Below are positions 17,997 through 25,893 of a stretch of DNA of 64,000 nucleotides, one piece after another. This DNA comes from Ruminiclostridium papyrosolvens C7 (GTDB lineage Bacteria > Bacillota > Clostridia > Acetivibrionales > DSM-1351). A program made the position numbers and the translations under genes. Each line of letters begins with the position of its first letter. The stretch's first letter is position 1. The notes under the pieces are model-generated. The model saw nothing but the letters and a program-made list of their open reading frames with translations, searched no databases and was not told the DNA's origin. The stretch lies in the NCBI RefSeq assembly GCF_000421965.1, contig NZ_ATAY01000024.1, positions 1-64,000 of the forward strand. Direction: 5' to 3'.

Positions 17997-18969
17997 TTCA
18001 ATATATATAGAAGAGCAAGCATATAATTATCCGGTTGTACGTATGGTTCTGGAGAAATACCCTGATATACCCGTAATTACTATACGCAATTACAAGGACG
18101 TATTCAACCGAGGAAATCAGTGTTTCCAGCTTCAGAAACACCGCCAATCCCTTATTTTGGCAGTGAAAAGCAGTCCGTTTCTGTATAAGGGCCCCGAAGT
18201 ATGTCAGGATTTCGGATACTCCGATTTTTATTATACCTCTTTTCTTTTTAATTGTATTTTTGACTGTGAATATTGTTATCTGCAAGGAATGTATCCCTCT
18301 GCAAACGTAGTTGCCTTTGTTAACGTAGATGAATTCAAACAGGAAATAGAAAACACTTTGGGTGAAAAAAAAGCTTATTTGGCCGTCTCCTACGATACTG
18401 ATCTTATTGGTTTTCATAATATAATTCCGTACTGGGATTTCTTGCAGGACTTTTTTACTCAATATTCCGACATTAACGTTGAAATACGCACCAAGAGCGC
18501 CAATGAAGTGTTTTACAATGAGTTTTTACCTGCTGAAAATATTGTGGTGGCCTTTAGTTTGGCCCCCCAAGAAATTATACAAAAATACGAAAGGCTCACG
18601 CCTCCTCTGTCCGCCCGGATAAAAGCTGTGAAAACCGCAATCTTTAAAGGCTTCAAAGTACGATTGTGTCTTGATCCGGTTATAATAAATTCCGGGAGCG
18701 AAAAACTGTACGAGCCATTTTTCAGAAATCTCTTCATGGAAATCAACCCGGATAAATTAAAGGACGTAGGTTACGGTTTTTTCAGAATGTCAAAGGATTT
18801 TTTCAAAAGAATAGAAAAACAAAAAAGTGATTCACAGCTTTATGCAGACCAGTACAGTATAACAGATAACATAGTGTCTTATCCCAACGAACTAAGGGAA
18901 CAGATAATGACAAGACATTTGAGTATTTTAGAAGAATATTTGCCAAAGGAGAAGATATTTACATTATGA
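17956..18969 (+). CDS. SPL-family radical SAM protein (not the canonical SplB)
   Basis: A 337-residue radical SAM enzyme related to spore photoproduct lyase. The [4Fe-4S] motif CX3CX2C is Cys100-Cys104-Cys107 (NCIFDCEYCYLQG), followed by VVAFVNVDEF as in SPL proteins. It differs from the SplB at 33290-34309: the Cys-ligand region reads EVCQDFGYSDFYY, and the block equivalent to the SPL thymine-proximal loop is VSYDTDLIGFHN. Translation begins at TTG 17956, supported by AAGGAAAG 7 nt upstream and by alignment of NSIYIEE with the SplB N-terminus. It overlaps the nucleosidase-like gene by 41 nt and the SDR gene by 4 nt. The substrate is unknown; it could be a DNA or nucleotide lesion or a small molecule. 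Confidence 0.8.
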   Translation: MRTLLQKSGKNLFNSIYIEEQAYNYPVVRMVLEKYPDIPVITIRNYKDVFNRGNQCFQLQKHRQSLILAVKSSPFLYKGPEVCQDFGYSDFYYTSFLFNCIFDCEYCYLQGMYPSANVVAFVNVDEFKQEIENTLGEKKAYLAVSYDTDLIGFHNIIPYWDFLQDFFTQYSDINVEIRTKSANEVFYNEFLPAENIVVAFSLAPQEIIQKYERLTPPLSARIKAVKTAIFKGFKVRLCLDPVIINSGSEKLYEPFFRNLFMEINPDKLKDVGYGFFRMSKDFFKRIEKQKSDSQLYADQYSITDNIVSYPNELREQIMTRHLSILEEYLPKEKIFTL

Positions 18970-19676
18970 AAACAGCAATATTAACCGGAGCTTCAAAAGG
19001 AATCGGCTTGGCTATTGCAAAGAGACTCATTTCAATGGATTATAAAGTATACGGAATAGCCCGTTCCTTTCAAAATACAGAATACTCACATGAAAATTTT
19101 ACCCGAATTAACTGTGATGTTCTGAACACAAATGAACTTCAAAGGATAATTAAACAAATCGAATCTGAAGAAACTGAAATCAACCTGTTAGTTAACAATG
19201 CAGGAGTAGGCTTTTTCGCTCCTCATGAGCAGCTGAAAATAAACGATATTCAGACCATGATACGTACAAACCTTGAAGCCCCTCTTATTTTATGCAAACT
19301 ACTTTTAAGAGCTTTAAAAAAGAGTGAGGGAACTATAATTTCCATTTCATCGGTAACTGCTAAGAAAATAAGTACTCACGGCTGTGCCTATGCTTCTTCC
19401 AAAGCAGGACTTTCACACTTTTCATCAAGCCTTTTTGAGGAAGTAAGAAAATATGGTGTAAAAGTAGCTGTCATCCATCCTGACATTACCAGCAGCAATT
19501 TTTATGATAACCTTGATTTTACCTATGACAGTGATTCTGATGCTGTTTTGCTTGAAGAGCAGACCGCAGACGTAGTGGAATACATTTTGCGCTGTTCTGA
19601 AAACATGGTTGTAAACGATATAACCATTCGCCCCCAAAAAAACCGCATAAAAAGAAAACCACCTGCCAGTGAATAA
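18966..19676 (+). CDS. SDR-family oxidoreductase in the SPL-like operon
   Basis: A 236-residue short-chain dehydrogenase: TGASKGIG at residues 7-14, NNAG near 76, ISISS, then YASSKAGL with the catalytic Tyr and Lys, and HPDITSSNF after it. The C-terminus ends in a basic RPQKNRIKRKPP tail. Its ATG overlaps the TGA of the SPL-like gene as ATGA, so translation is coupled and the product probably acts in the same process. The substrate is unknown. The terminator after it overlaps the stop codon. Confidence 0.85.
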   Translation: MKTAILTGASKGIGLAIAKRLISMDYKVYGIARSFQNTEYSHENFTRINCDVLNTNELQRIIKQIESEETEINLLVNNAGVGFFAPHEQLKINDIQTMIRTNLEAPLILCKLLLRALKKSEGTIISISSVTAKKISTHGCAYASSKAGLSHFSSSLFEEVRKYGVKVAVIHPDITSSNFYDNLDFTYDSDSDAVLLEEQTADVVEYILRCSENMVVNDITIRPQKNRIKRKPPASE

Positions 19677-19690
19677 TCCGGCGGGTGGTA
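19659..19690. terminator. Bidirectional terminator between converging SDR genes
   Basis: The stem CCACCTGCC (19659-19667) pairs with GGCGGGTGG (19680-19688) through one wobble. The minus-strand side is followed by TTTTCTTTTT, so it suits the minus-strand SDR best. It also lies at the end of the plus-strand operon. Confidence 0.7.
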
Positions 19691-19702
19691 TACTGTTTTG
19701 TA

Positions 19703-20467
19703 TTATACTGCTGTCCAGCCTCCATCTACAAATACAGTTTGTCCTGTAACATAGCTGGAGGAATTGGCTGCAAGGAATATTAATGCACTGTCAAGCTCGC
19801 CCATATTGCCCACTCTTCCCATAGGACATCTGAAACTGACAAAATTATTAAACTCTTGATTGCTTAAAATATCTCCGGTCATTTCAGATTCAAAAAATCC
19901 CGGTCCAATAGCATTTACTGTAATCCCGTATTTTGCCCACTCAGCCGCCAATGCACGTGTGAGGTTTATGACTGCACCCTTTGATGCATGGTAACTGGAA
20001 TTTTGAGTTGCGGTGTTGGCTATATGTCCAAACATAGAGGTTATATTAATTACTCTGCCATACTTATTTTCTATCATGTTTTTTCCTGCTTCTCTGGCAA
20101 ACATGAATACTCCTGTCAGGTTAGTATTAAGTACCCGGTTCCATTGTTCAGTCGTATGGTTTTCAGCAGGAACAACTTCCGCTACACCTGCATTGTTAAC
20201 CAGAATGTCAATCTTGCCCATCTTTTCAATTATAGCACCAACAGTTTCCTTAACTTCCTGTTCATTTGTAACATCACATTTGAAGGCAAAACATTTTCTT
20301 CCCATTTTCTTTATTTCTTCAGACACATCATTAAGCTTTTCAAGCCTTCTTGCCACTATTGCCAAATCCGCCCCTTGTCTTGCCAGAGCCTTTGCAAATT
20401 GTACACCCAAACCTGATGACGCACCTGTAACTACTGCAACTTTTCCGGTTAAATCAAATAAATCCAT
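19703..20467 (-). CDS. SDR-family oxidoreductase (3-oxoacyl-ACP reductase / gluconate 5-dehydrogenase type)
   Basis: A 254-residue classical SDR. TGASSGLG is at about 14-21, NNAGVAEV near 92, ITSMFGH, then YHASKGAV with the catalytic Tyr and Lys, and a C-terminal SYVTGQTVFVDGGW typical of FabG-like enzymes. The start at 20467 (MDLFDLTGK) is chosen because GAGGTG lies 6 nt upstream; the in-frame GTG at 20476 is part of that site. It stands alone, and its substrate cannot be read from the sequence; sugar-acid and acyl-ACP reductases share this pattern. Confidence 0.87.
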   Translation of the reverse strand: MDLFDLTGKVAVVTGASSGLGVQFAKALARQGADLAIVARRLEKLNDVSEEIKKMGRKCFAFKCDVTNEQEVKETVGAIIEKMGKIDILVNNAGVAEVVPAENHTTEQWNRVLNTNLTGVFMFAREAGKNMIENKYGRVINITSMFGHIANTATQNSSYHASKGAVINLTRALAAEWAKYGITVNAIGPGFFESEMTGDILSNQEFNNFVSFRCPMGRVGNMGELDSALIFLAANSSSYVTGQTVFVDGGWTAV

Positions 20468-20544
20468 ACAATACACCTCTTTCTTGTTTCTATTTATAAT
20501 TTATTTATATCCTTTTTTTATTAATATAAACAAAAAAGAAGAAG

Positions 20545-20593
20545 CTTAAAAAAATAGAGTATCACCAGCTACTTTTTAGTAGTTCTGTGACAC
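20545..20593 (-). terminator. Putative terminator after the tautomerase gene
   Basis: On the minus strand GTGTCAC...AGAACTACT pairs with AGTAG...GTGATAC with small internal loops, followed by CTATTTTTTT. It begins about 25 nt past the tautomerase stop. Confidence 0.6.
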
Positions 20594-20616
20594 CCCATTC
20601 TTAACGGTTCCCGAGA

Positions 20617-20805
20617 TTACTTGTGTAAATCTGATAATAGCTTTGTACCGTTTCCTATATTATCCATTTCATTTTCACGGATTAGTGTAACAAAAGCCTG
20701 CTCAGGTATGTTCAATGTTTCACTTGCTTTTGAAACCAATTCCTTAACAAGAGTAGCTTTCTGCTCCTTTGACATTTTACCTGCTTCTATAGTAATTACC
20801 GGCAT
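20617..20805 (-). CDS. 4-oxalocrotonate tautomerase family protein
   Basis: A 62-residue subunit starting MPVITIEAG, so after Met removal Pro1 is the catalytic base of the tautomerase superfamily. The length and the MSKEQKATLVKEL helix match 4-oxalocrotonate tautomerase/DmpI-like enzymes, which work as hexamers. AAGGAGG lies 8 nt before the ATG. It lies 29 nt downstream of the threonine aldolase-like gene in the same direction, so co-transcription is likely. The physiological substrate is unknown. Confidence 0.88.
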   Translation of the reverse strand: MPVITIEAGKMSKEQKATLVKELVSKASETLNIPEQAFVTLIRENEMDNIGNGTKLLSDLHK

Positions 20806-20834
20806 TTAAAAAACCTCCTTTCCTTGAGCATATT

Positions 20835-21869
20835 TTAACCTTTTTCTATTTCTGCAATCAATTTTTGTACAGCCCCGGAACTTGTTGCCCAGCTTGTGCA
20901 GAATCTTACGGCACTGGTATTTTCATCTATTTTCTGCCAGTATGAATATTCAAAATTTTCCTTTAGTCTTTTTAAAACATTGTTTGGTAATATCGGGAAC
21001 TGCTGATTTGTAGTTGACGATATTAAAAAACTGTAACCTTTTTTTAAAATAGCCTCTTTTATTAGCATCGCCATTTTGTTAGCATGGGTAGCCATCTCGA
21101 AATACAAATCATTTTCCATCAGTGAAATAAACTGTAATCCAAGTAGTCTGCCTTTTGCAAGCATTCCGCCCTTTTGTTTTATAATGTATCTCAAATCCTT
21201 TTTTAATTCATTATTACAAACAACCAATGCTTCTCCGAAAAGGGCACCTAACTTGGTACCTCCAATATAGAAAGCATCACAGAACTGCGCTATAGTCGGC
21301 AAATCAAGGTCATTGTCCTCTGCACATAACCCATATCCAAGTCTTGCACCGTCCAAGTACAGAATAAGACCGTTTTCCTTGCATACCCTGCTTAATTCAG
21401 CGATCTCTTTCTTAGTATATATAGTACCGATTTCTGTAGGGTTTGAAATATACACCATCTTCGGCTGAACCGTATGTTCAGGACTCTCATCAGAGTAATG
21501 GGCCTTTACGGTTTTTTCAACCTGTTCTGCGGTCAGCTTACCATCACTGCTTGGCAGTTCAATTACCTTATGCCCCGTAGCTTCAATTGCACCTGTTTCA
21601 TGAGTACTTATATGTCCGGAAACAGCAGCAATGGCTCCCTGATGGGGCCTTAGAGCTGCTGAAATAACTGTCAGGTTTGTCTGAGTTCCGCCAACCAAAA
21701 AATGTACTTCTGCATCCTGGCGCTGAATTTTATCTTTAATAATTCCAGCTGCCTTTCTGCAGTAAGGGTCCATTCCATAACCTACTGTCTGCTCCATATT
21801 TGTCTGTAAAAGTTTCTCCAATACTTTAGGGTGTGCGCCCTCGCTGTAATCACAATTAAATCGTATCAT
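20835..21869 (-). CDS. Low-specificity L-threonine aldolase family protein (PLP-dependent)
   Basis: A 344-residue fold-type I PLP enzyme of the beta-eliminating lyase/threonine aldolase family, which cleaves L-threonine or related beta-hydroxy amino acids to glycine and an aldehyde. Conserved blocks are FNCDYSEGAHP at the start, YGMDPYCRKAA, VGGTQTNLTV, ATGHKVIELP, LYLDGARLGYG (Asp binds the PLP nitrogen) and YIGGTKLGALFGEA with the Schiff-base Lys. The ATG follows AGAAGGA closely. With the downstream tautomerase it likely forms a two-gene operon. Confidence 0.9.
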   Translation of the reverse strand: MIRFNCDYSEGAHPKVLEKLLQTNMEQTVGYGMDPYCRKAAGIIKDKIQRQDAEVHFLVGGTQTNLTVISAALRPHQGAIAAVSGHISTHETGAIEATGHKVIELPSSDGKLTAEQVEKTVKAHYSDESPEHTVQPKMVYISNPTEIGTIYTKKEIAELSRVCKENGLILYLDGARLGYGLCAEDNDLDLPTIAQFCDAFYIGGTKLGALFGEALVVCNNELKKDLRYIIKQKGGMLAKGRLLGLQFISLMENDLYFEMATHANKMAMLIKEAILKKGYSFLISSTTNQQFPILPNNVLKRLKENFEYSYWQKIDENTSAVRFCTSWATSSGAVQKLIAEIEKG

Positions 21870-21982
21870 TTCCTTCTAATCCGCCGATATGCCGGCTATC
21901 CCCCTCTTTTTGTAAACAAATTTAAGATTATTTGTTTATCATAAAGTATTCCGGTAAAGTAATCAAGCTATTCTTATAGAAA

Positions 21983-22513
21983 TCATTTTGCTTTCACATA
22001 CAATATCAAGTCTTCTATATTCTTTTTCCTGGTGAAATCAATTGGTTTGTCGTAGGCTGCAAGCATACCTTTTTCATCAGGAACCAATTTATTTTTATTC
22101 TTTGACTTGATTTTCAACTTCAACAAATTCATAAGTACTTTGTCAATAAGTTTAAGCCGGGTATAATCAAAACCGCCTCTCAGGTAAAAGAAGCGTATAC
22201 TCTGTTGCTGTTCCTCTGTAAAGTTGGAATCTCTCACCTTTTCAATATCCTCATTTCTTGGTGGCGTTGCTCCTGTAGCAAAAACCACAAGTTTTTTATC
22301 TTTGAGTTTATCAAAGTTCTTTGTTATAGTTTTAAGTCCATTTATACCAATTGCATAAAGTCCGCCACCGTATATAATTGTGTCGTAGAGCATTAACATT
22401 TTAATATCTATTTTTGAGGCTTCGTAAATATCCGCCTGAAGCTCCTCTGCTATCCATTGTGCATATTTTTTAGCAAAACCCGATTTGGATTTGTAAACTA
22501 CTACTGCTTTCAC
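21983..22513 (-). CDS. Flavodoxin domain protein (HemG-like)
   Basis: A 176-residue FMN-binding protein. The phosphate loop is VVYKSKSGFAKKYAQWIAE at the N-terminus and IIYGGGLYAIGINGLK contacts the isoalloxazine ring. The overall pattern matches the Flavodoxin_5 group that includes protoporphyrinogen oxidase HemG and uncharacterised clostridial electron carriers. The Lys-rich stretch KIKSKNKNK near residue 135 is unusual. GGGGGGAAG lies before the ATG. No haem genes are nearby, so a HemG role is not supported. A general redox role is more likely. Confidence 0.82.
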   Translation of the reverse strand: MKAVVVYKSKSGFAKKYAQWIAEELQADIYEASKIDIKMLMLYDTIIYGGGLYAIGINGLKTITKNFDKLKDKKLVVFATGATPPRNEDIEKVRDSNFTEEQQQSIRFFYLRGGFDYTRLKLIDKVLMNLLKLKIKSKNKNKLVPDEKGMLAAYDKPIDFTRKKNIEDLILYVKAK

Positions 22514-22626
22514 AGACTTCCCCCCTCCGATACCATCTATTATGAATTATACTTCAAAAATTATAAGTAGTCTGCCACATATTAGCATTTTAAATAAAAT
22601 ATTTTTCCATAATTATTGAAAATGTA

Positions 22627-22655
22627 TTGACAATATTGTTTTTTGCTTTTATAAT
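22627..22655 (+). promoter_or_regulatory. Consensus sigma-A promoter of tRNA-Lys
   Basis: A perfect TTGACA (22627-22632), a 17-nt spacer and a perfect TATAAT (22650-22655), 42 nt before the tRNA. It is the strongest promoter match in the window. Confidence 0.9.
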
Positions 22656-22697
22656 AAAAAGCGCTCTGTGAAACAAAGCACTTATAAAAAAATATTT

Positions 22698-22773
22698 GCG
22701 CCATTAGCTCAGTTGGTAGAGCACCTGACTCTTAATCAGGGTGTCCCCGGTTCGACCCCGTGATGGCGCACCA
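22698..22773 (+). tRNA. tRNA-Lys (anticodon CUU)
   Basis: A 76-nt cloverleaf. The acceptor stem is GCGCCAT/ATGGCGC, the D arm GCTC/GAGC, and the anticodon stem CCTGA/TCAGG with loop CTCTTAA (anticodon at 22731-22733). The T loop is TTCGACC, the discriminator A, and CCA is encoded at 22771-22773. The T stem (CCCGG with CCGTG) has a C-U mismatch at tRNA positions 50:64. The gene has its own consensus promoter and terminator. Confidence 0.97.
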
Positions 22774-22807
22774 AAAACCTCTTACATAAAAGTAAGAGGT
22801 TTTTTTC
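22774..22807 (+). terminator. Intrinsic terminator after tRNA-Lys
   Basis: AACCTCTTAC (22776-22785) pairs with GTAAGAGGTT (22792-22801) and continues into a T7 run directly after the CCA end. Confidence 0.93.
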
Positions 22808-22896
22808 TATAACTCAATCTGAAGTTTTTTCCAAGGATTTATATTAAATAAATTGTAATCATAATAATAAATAAACTTTCAGGTGTGATATATAAT

Positions 22897-23706
22897 ATGA
22901 CTCAAACAAAACGCAGATACTGGCTCCGTGTTCTTTTTGTGGGATTTATAGTTTATGCAGCTACTATTCTTGCTTTTATGTTAACAGGTAACATCAATCT
23001 GTTTCCCAGTATAGTACTTATAGGAAACTTTTTGGTACCTGTGGCTTTTGTCACCTTTTTCTATGAAAAAAGGGAATGGTTCAGCGTTAATATGTCTGCT
23101 ACTGCCATGTGCTTTTTCTTTGGTGGAGCTTTAGGTACAATCGCCGCTTCACTGCTTGAGCCTGTTTTTATCAGTGAACTAACATTTACAACGGCTTTTG
23201 CAGTCGGTATTATTGAAGAATTCACTAAACTTATCGGTGTCTTTCTTATTGCAAGACATAGACGCTATAATTCAATGTTGGACGGGATTATTCTAGGTTC
23301 CGCAGCCGGAATGGGTTTTGCAGCCTTTGAAAGTACCGGGTATGCATTTTCTACGTTTCTGCAAAGCGGTGGAAGCCTGACACACACTGTTTTTATTACT
23401 CTCCTGCGTGGAATAACTTCCCCGGTAGGTCATGGAACCTGGACTGCCATACTCTCCAGCGTTCTTCTGAGAGAAAGTGTACAAGGAAAATTTTTTATCA
23501 ATGGTAAAGTTATTAAATCATATATTACGGTAGTAGTTTTACATGGTTTATGGGATGGTCTTCCATTGGTTATAAGATACCTTTTTCCTTGGACATATTC
23601 AGTCATTACCGGGCAGATATTATTAGGCCTCACGGGCCTTTATATTCTATACAACCGCTGGCGTGAATCAAAATTGGAATTTAGTGAAAAAAGACTTGAT
23701 TCTTAA
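22897..23706 (+). CDS. PrsW-like intramembrane metalloprotease
   Basis: A 269-residue protein with about seven to eight membrane segments. It carries the PrsW-family motifs: EEFTK within a hydrophobic helix (about residue 110), FAAFES, a conserved VGHGTW histidine, and VLHGLWDG near the C-terminus. In Bacillus, PrsW cleaves an anti-sigma factor at site 1. Here the substrate is unknown and no anti-sigma gene is adjacent. The ATG at 22897 is preferred over the in-frame GTG at 22885, which sits directly on the AGGTG site. It is a single gene after tRNA-Lys and converges on the redox gene pair. Confidence 0.85.
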   Translation: MTQTKRRYWLRVLFVGFIVYAATILAFMLTGNINLFPSIVLIGNFLVPVAFVTFFYEKREWFSVNMSATAMCFFFGGALGTIAASLLEPVFISELTFTTAFAVGIIEEFTKLIGVFLIARHRRYNSMLDGIILGSAAGMGFAAFESTGYAFSTFLQSGGSLTHTVFITLLRGITSPVGHGTWTAILSSVLLRESVQGKFFINGKVIKSYITVVVLHGLWDGLPLVIRYLFPWTYSVITGQILLGLTGLYILYNRWRESKLEFSEKRLDS

Positions 23707-23726
23707 TTTTAAGAATCAAGTCTTTT
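23689..23726. terminator. Bidirectional terminator
   Basis: An 18-bp perfect inverted repeat (23689-23706 with 23709-23726), with A-run and T-run flanks, lies between the converging PrsW-like and C_GCAxxG_C_C genes. It overlaps the end of the PrsW-like gene. Confidence 0.85.
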
Positions 23727-23734
23727 ACATCATT

Positions 23735-24082
23735 TCAGTCAAGTTTTTCCAGAAATTCAGAACTTTTTTCAACACAGCCCACACATGAAAGTTTTTTTAA
23801 CCCCTTTATGTTGCTGCACTGCAAGGCTCCAGCATTTTCAAGAAAATAGTTTTCCAGTTCTGCAACCTTTTCCTCATCGTAATTACTTAAAATATACTTC
23901 ACAGCATAGTAAGCTCCGCAAAGGCCGTCAGGAGCCCTGCCCCCTCCATAGTTTCTAAAGCGCTCCACCAAATCATCTTCTATATTGTATTTCTCCTTGA
24001 AAGCACTGAGTACTGCTTGTGCACAATTCATTCTACTGCCGTTTGCGCCTATATAATTATTTTTAGCTTTAATAGCGGACAT
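23735..24082 (-). CDS. C_GCAxxG_C_C family redox-type protein
   Basis: A 115-residue protein with the family's cysteine pattern: NCAQAVL near residue 20, GGGRAPDGLCGAYYA near 50, and LQCSNIKG/KLSCVGCVEKS near 90-105. The spaced cysteines suggest a metal cluster or disulfide redox centre. Proteins of this family are commonly found near ferredoxin-like or metal-related genes. AAGGAGG lies 9 nt before the ATG. The ferredoxin-type membrane protein 29 nt upstream, in the same direction, is the likely partner. The exact function is not known. Confidence 0.87.
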   Translation of the reverse strand: MSAIKAKNNYIGANGSRMNCAQAVLSAFKEKYNIEDDLVERFRNYGGGRAPDGLCGAYYAVKYILSNYDEEKVAELENYFLENAGALQCSNIKGLKKLSCVGCVEKSSEFLEKLD

Positions 24083-24111
24083 ATCATAACCTCCTTTGTT
24101 TATTAACTTAT

Positions 24112-24762
24112 TTATATTTCAAGTGCGTCTTTCGGGCACTTTATTACACATTCACCGCATTTCAGACAGTCAGGGTGAGTAACCTCTCCCTTGCTCTTGA
24201 AATTAAGTACATCTATTTCCATGGGGCAGGATTTTATACAAAGCTTGCAGCTAACACATCTTTGCTTATCAAAAGTCACATTTTTACCTTTTGAACCAAT
24301 GCCAGCCTGAGTAACCCAAGAAGCCATTGTACCCATTGGACAAATAACACACCATGCTCTATGACTGTAAATAGCTCCCAGGATTATAGATAATCCCGTA
24401 GTTATTAATATCATTCTGACAAACACCTGTCCAACCTGTACAATATTACCCCATGCAAATGATAACTGCACCGCAAAAGCTCCCATTAGTACCACTACAA
24501 AAAGTAATCTGAACCACTTGTTTTTCATAAGCCGGGGAATTTTTCTATTACGGCTTATTTTAGAAATCAGTATATCATTAAAACTTCCTCTGGGGCAGAA
24601 ATTGCCACACCACATTCTTCCACTGAAGATGGATACCGCTACAGGAGCCAGCATACATATTACAGCGGCAATACCTACCTTCGGATATATCAGACCCGCA
24701 ATACAGAAGAAAATAAGCATCAACCATACCCATTTGTGTACAAAACTTTTTATTGTGTTCAT
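24112..24762 (-). CDS. NapH/MauN-type membrane ferredoxin
   Basis: A 216-residue protein with about four membrane helices and four cysteine clusters. Two are CGNFCPRG and CVICPMG at the membrane surface (NapH/MauN/RdxA-type). Two are classical 4Fe-4S motifs at the C-terminus, CVSCKLCIKSCPM and CLKCGECVIKCPK. It is expected to pass electrons between a membrane quinone or donor and a soluble acceptor. AAGGAG lies 6 nt before the ATG. It is the first gene of a two-gene unit with the C_GCAxxG_C_C protein, so that protein may be its redox partner (inference). Confidence 0.88.
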   Translation of the reverse strand: MNTIKSFVHKWVWLMLIFFCIAGLIYPKVGIAAVICMLAPVAVSIFSGRMWCGNFCPRGSFNDILISKISRNRKIPRLMKNKWFRLLFVVVLMGAFAVQLSFAWGNIVQVGQVFVRMILITTGLSIILGAIYSHRAWCVICPMGTMASWVTQAGIGSKGKNVTFDKQRCVSCKLCIKSCPMEIDVLNFKSKGEVTHPDCLKCGECVIKCPKDALEI

Positions 24763-24872
24763 CTTTTACTCCTTATATAAATTTTGTGCACCTCGAGGAT
24801 ATACTGATTATATTAAAATACTTAACCATTGTCAATCCATATATTTAAATATTACGATATATTAATATAGTT

Positions 24873-25772
24873 TTATTTGATTATATCTCCAAAATTCATA
24901 ATGTATTCCATGAATTCCTGTATAAATGAATTCTGACTCATATCCATATATATAAAATTGAATTCCCTCATTATTTTTATTCCTTGGATGGGTAATACAA
25001 CCAGTGATCCATCTCTCACTTCTTTTTCAACTGCTTCCATTGAAACAACCGTATATCCCAGATTGGCCTGAACCAGTGATTTAATTGCGCCTATACTTCC
25101 AACCTCCATGTAAACCTTTAAATCAGTAAGGCTAAGACCTATGTCTGACATTTTGTTTTCAAATACCATTCTTGTTCCGCTGCCCTTTTCTCTCAAAATG
25201 AGCTTTCCGCCATATGCAACATCTTCAAGACGCACTTCTCCCTTACTTGCAAAACTGCTCGCAGGGGAAACCACCAGTACCAGCTCATCATCTCTCATTT
25301 TTTTATATTTGAATCTGTTTTTGTCAAAAGGCCCTTCAACTATACTCAAATCAAGTTCCCCGCTGGAAAGCCTTTTCAAATTTTCATCGGTATTGTGAAC
25401 GTGAACTATAACATCAATGTTTTCGTGGTGTCTTTTATACTGTCCCAGCATATCGGGAAGTACAAATTCGCCGATTGTGAGAGTTGTTCCCACGTTGTAT
25501 CGCTTATTAAGTGCCGATTTGTTTTTCAGGGTTCTTTCTATAAACAAAGAATTGGCCTCAATCTCTTTTGCATATTTAAAAAGAAGCTCGCCTTCCTCTG
25601 TCAGGTATATCTGTCTCCCTACTCTTTTAAACAATTTAACCTTATAGTGTTCCTCAAGCTGCTTGATATGCTGTGTAACTGCCGGCTGTGTTAAATTAAG
25701 CATTTCAGCGGCTTTGGTAAAGCTGTTCAGTTTAGCCGCCCAAATAAAAGTAGTTATTTTAGGGTCTATCAT
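24873..25772 (-). CDS. LysR-family transcriptional regulator (YeiE/CysL-like)
   Basis: A 299-residue LysR protein: N-terminal winged helix-turn-helix (FTKAAEMLNLTQPAVTQHIKQLE, about 16-38), linker helix, then a periplasmic-binding-like effector domain from about residue 90. GGAGGTT lies before the ATG. It diverges from a YeiH-like exporter gene across a 121-bp gap, an arrangement also seen for yeiE-yeiH in enterobacteria, so it probably activates that gene in response to a small effector, possibly a sulfur compound (inference). Confidence 0.92.
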   Translation of the reverse strand: MIDPKITTFIWAAKLNSFTKAAEMLNLTQPAVTQHIKQLEEHYKVKLFKRVGRQIYLTEEGELLFKYAKEIEANSLFIERTLKNKSALNKRYNVGTTLTIGEFVLPDMLGQYKRHHENIDVIVHVHNTDENLKRLSSGELDLSIVEGPFDKNRFKYKKMRDDELVLVVSPASSFASKGEVRLEDVAYGGKLILREKGSGTRMVFENKMSDIGLSLTDLKVYMEVGSIGAIKSLVQANLGYTVVSMEAVEKEVRDGSLVVLPIQGIKIMREFNFIYMDMSQNSFIQEFMEYIMNFGDIIK

Positions 25773-25809
25773 ATATAACCTCCGTACACTAACAATCTAT
25801 AAAAAATTC

Positions 25810-25826
25810 TTATTGATATATAATAA
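25810..25826. promoter_or_regulatory. Putative LysR-type binding box
   Basis: TTATT-GATATAT-AATAA is a 17-bp interrupted palindrome of the T-N11-A class in the gap between the divergent LysR and YeiH genes, the usual place for a LysR site. The surroundings are very AT-rich, so chance symmetry is possible. Confidence 0.4.
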
Positions 25827-25893
25827 ATCATAATTTGTATTTATGCATATGTAATATTAAAATAAACATATCAAAAATTCGGAGGAATTAATT

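Noticed and set aside
21905..21945. AT-rich inverted repeat (TAAACAAAT/ATTTGTTTA) as a terminator
   Set aside because: The stem is A/T only and has no T tract on the relevant strand, so it is not convincing.
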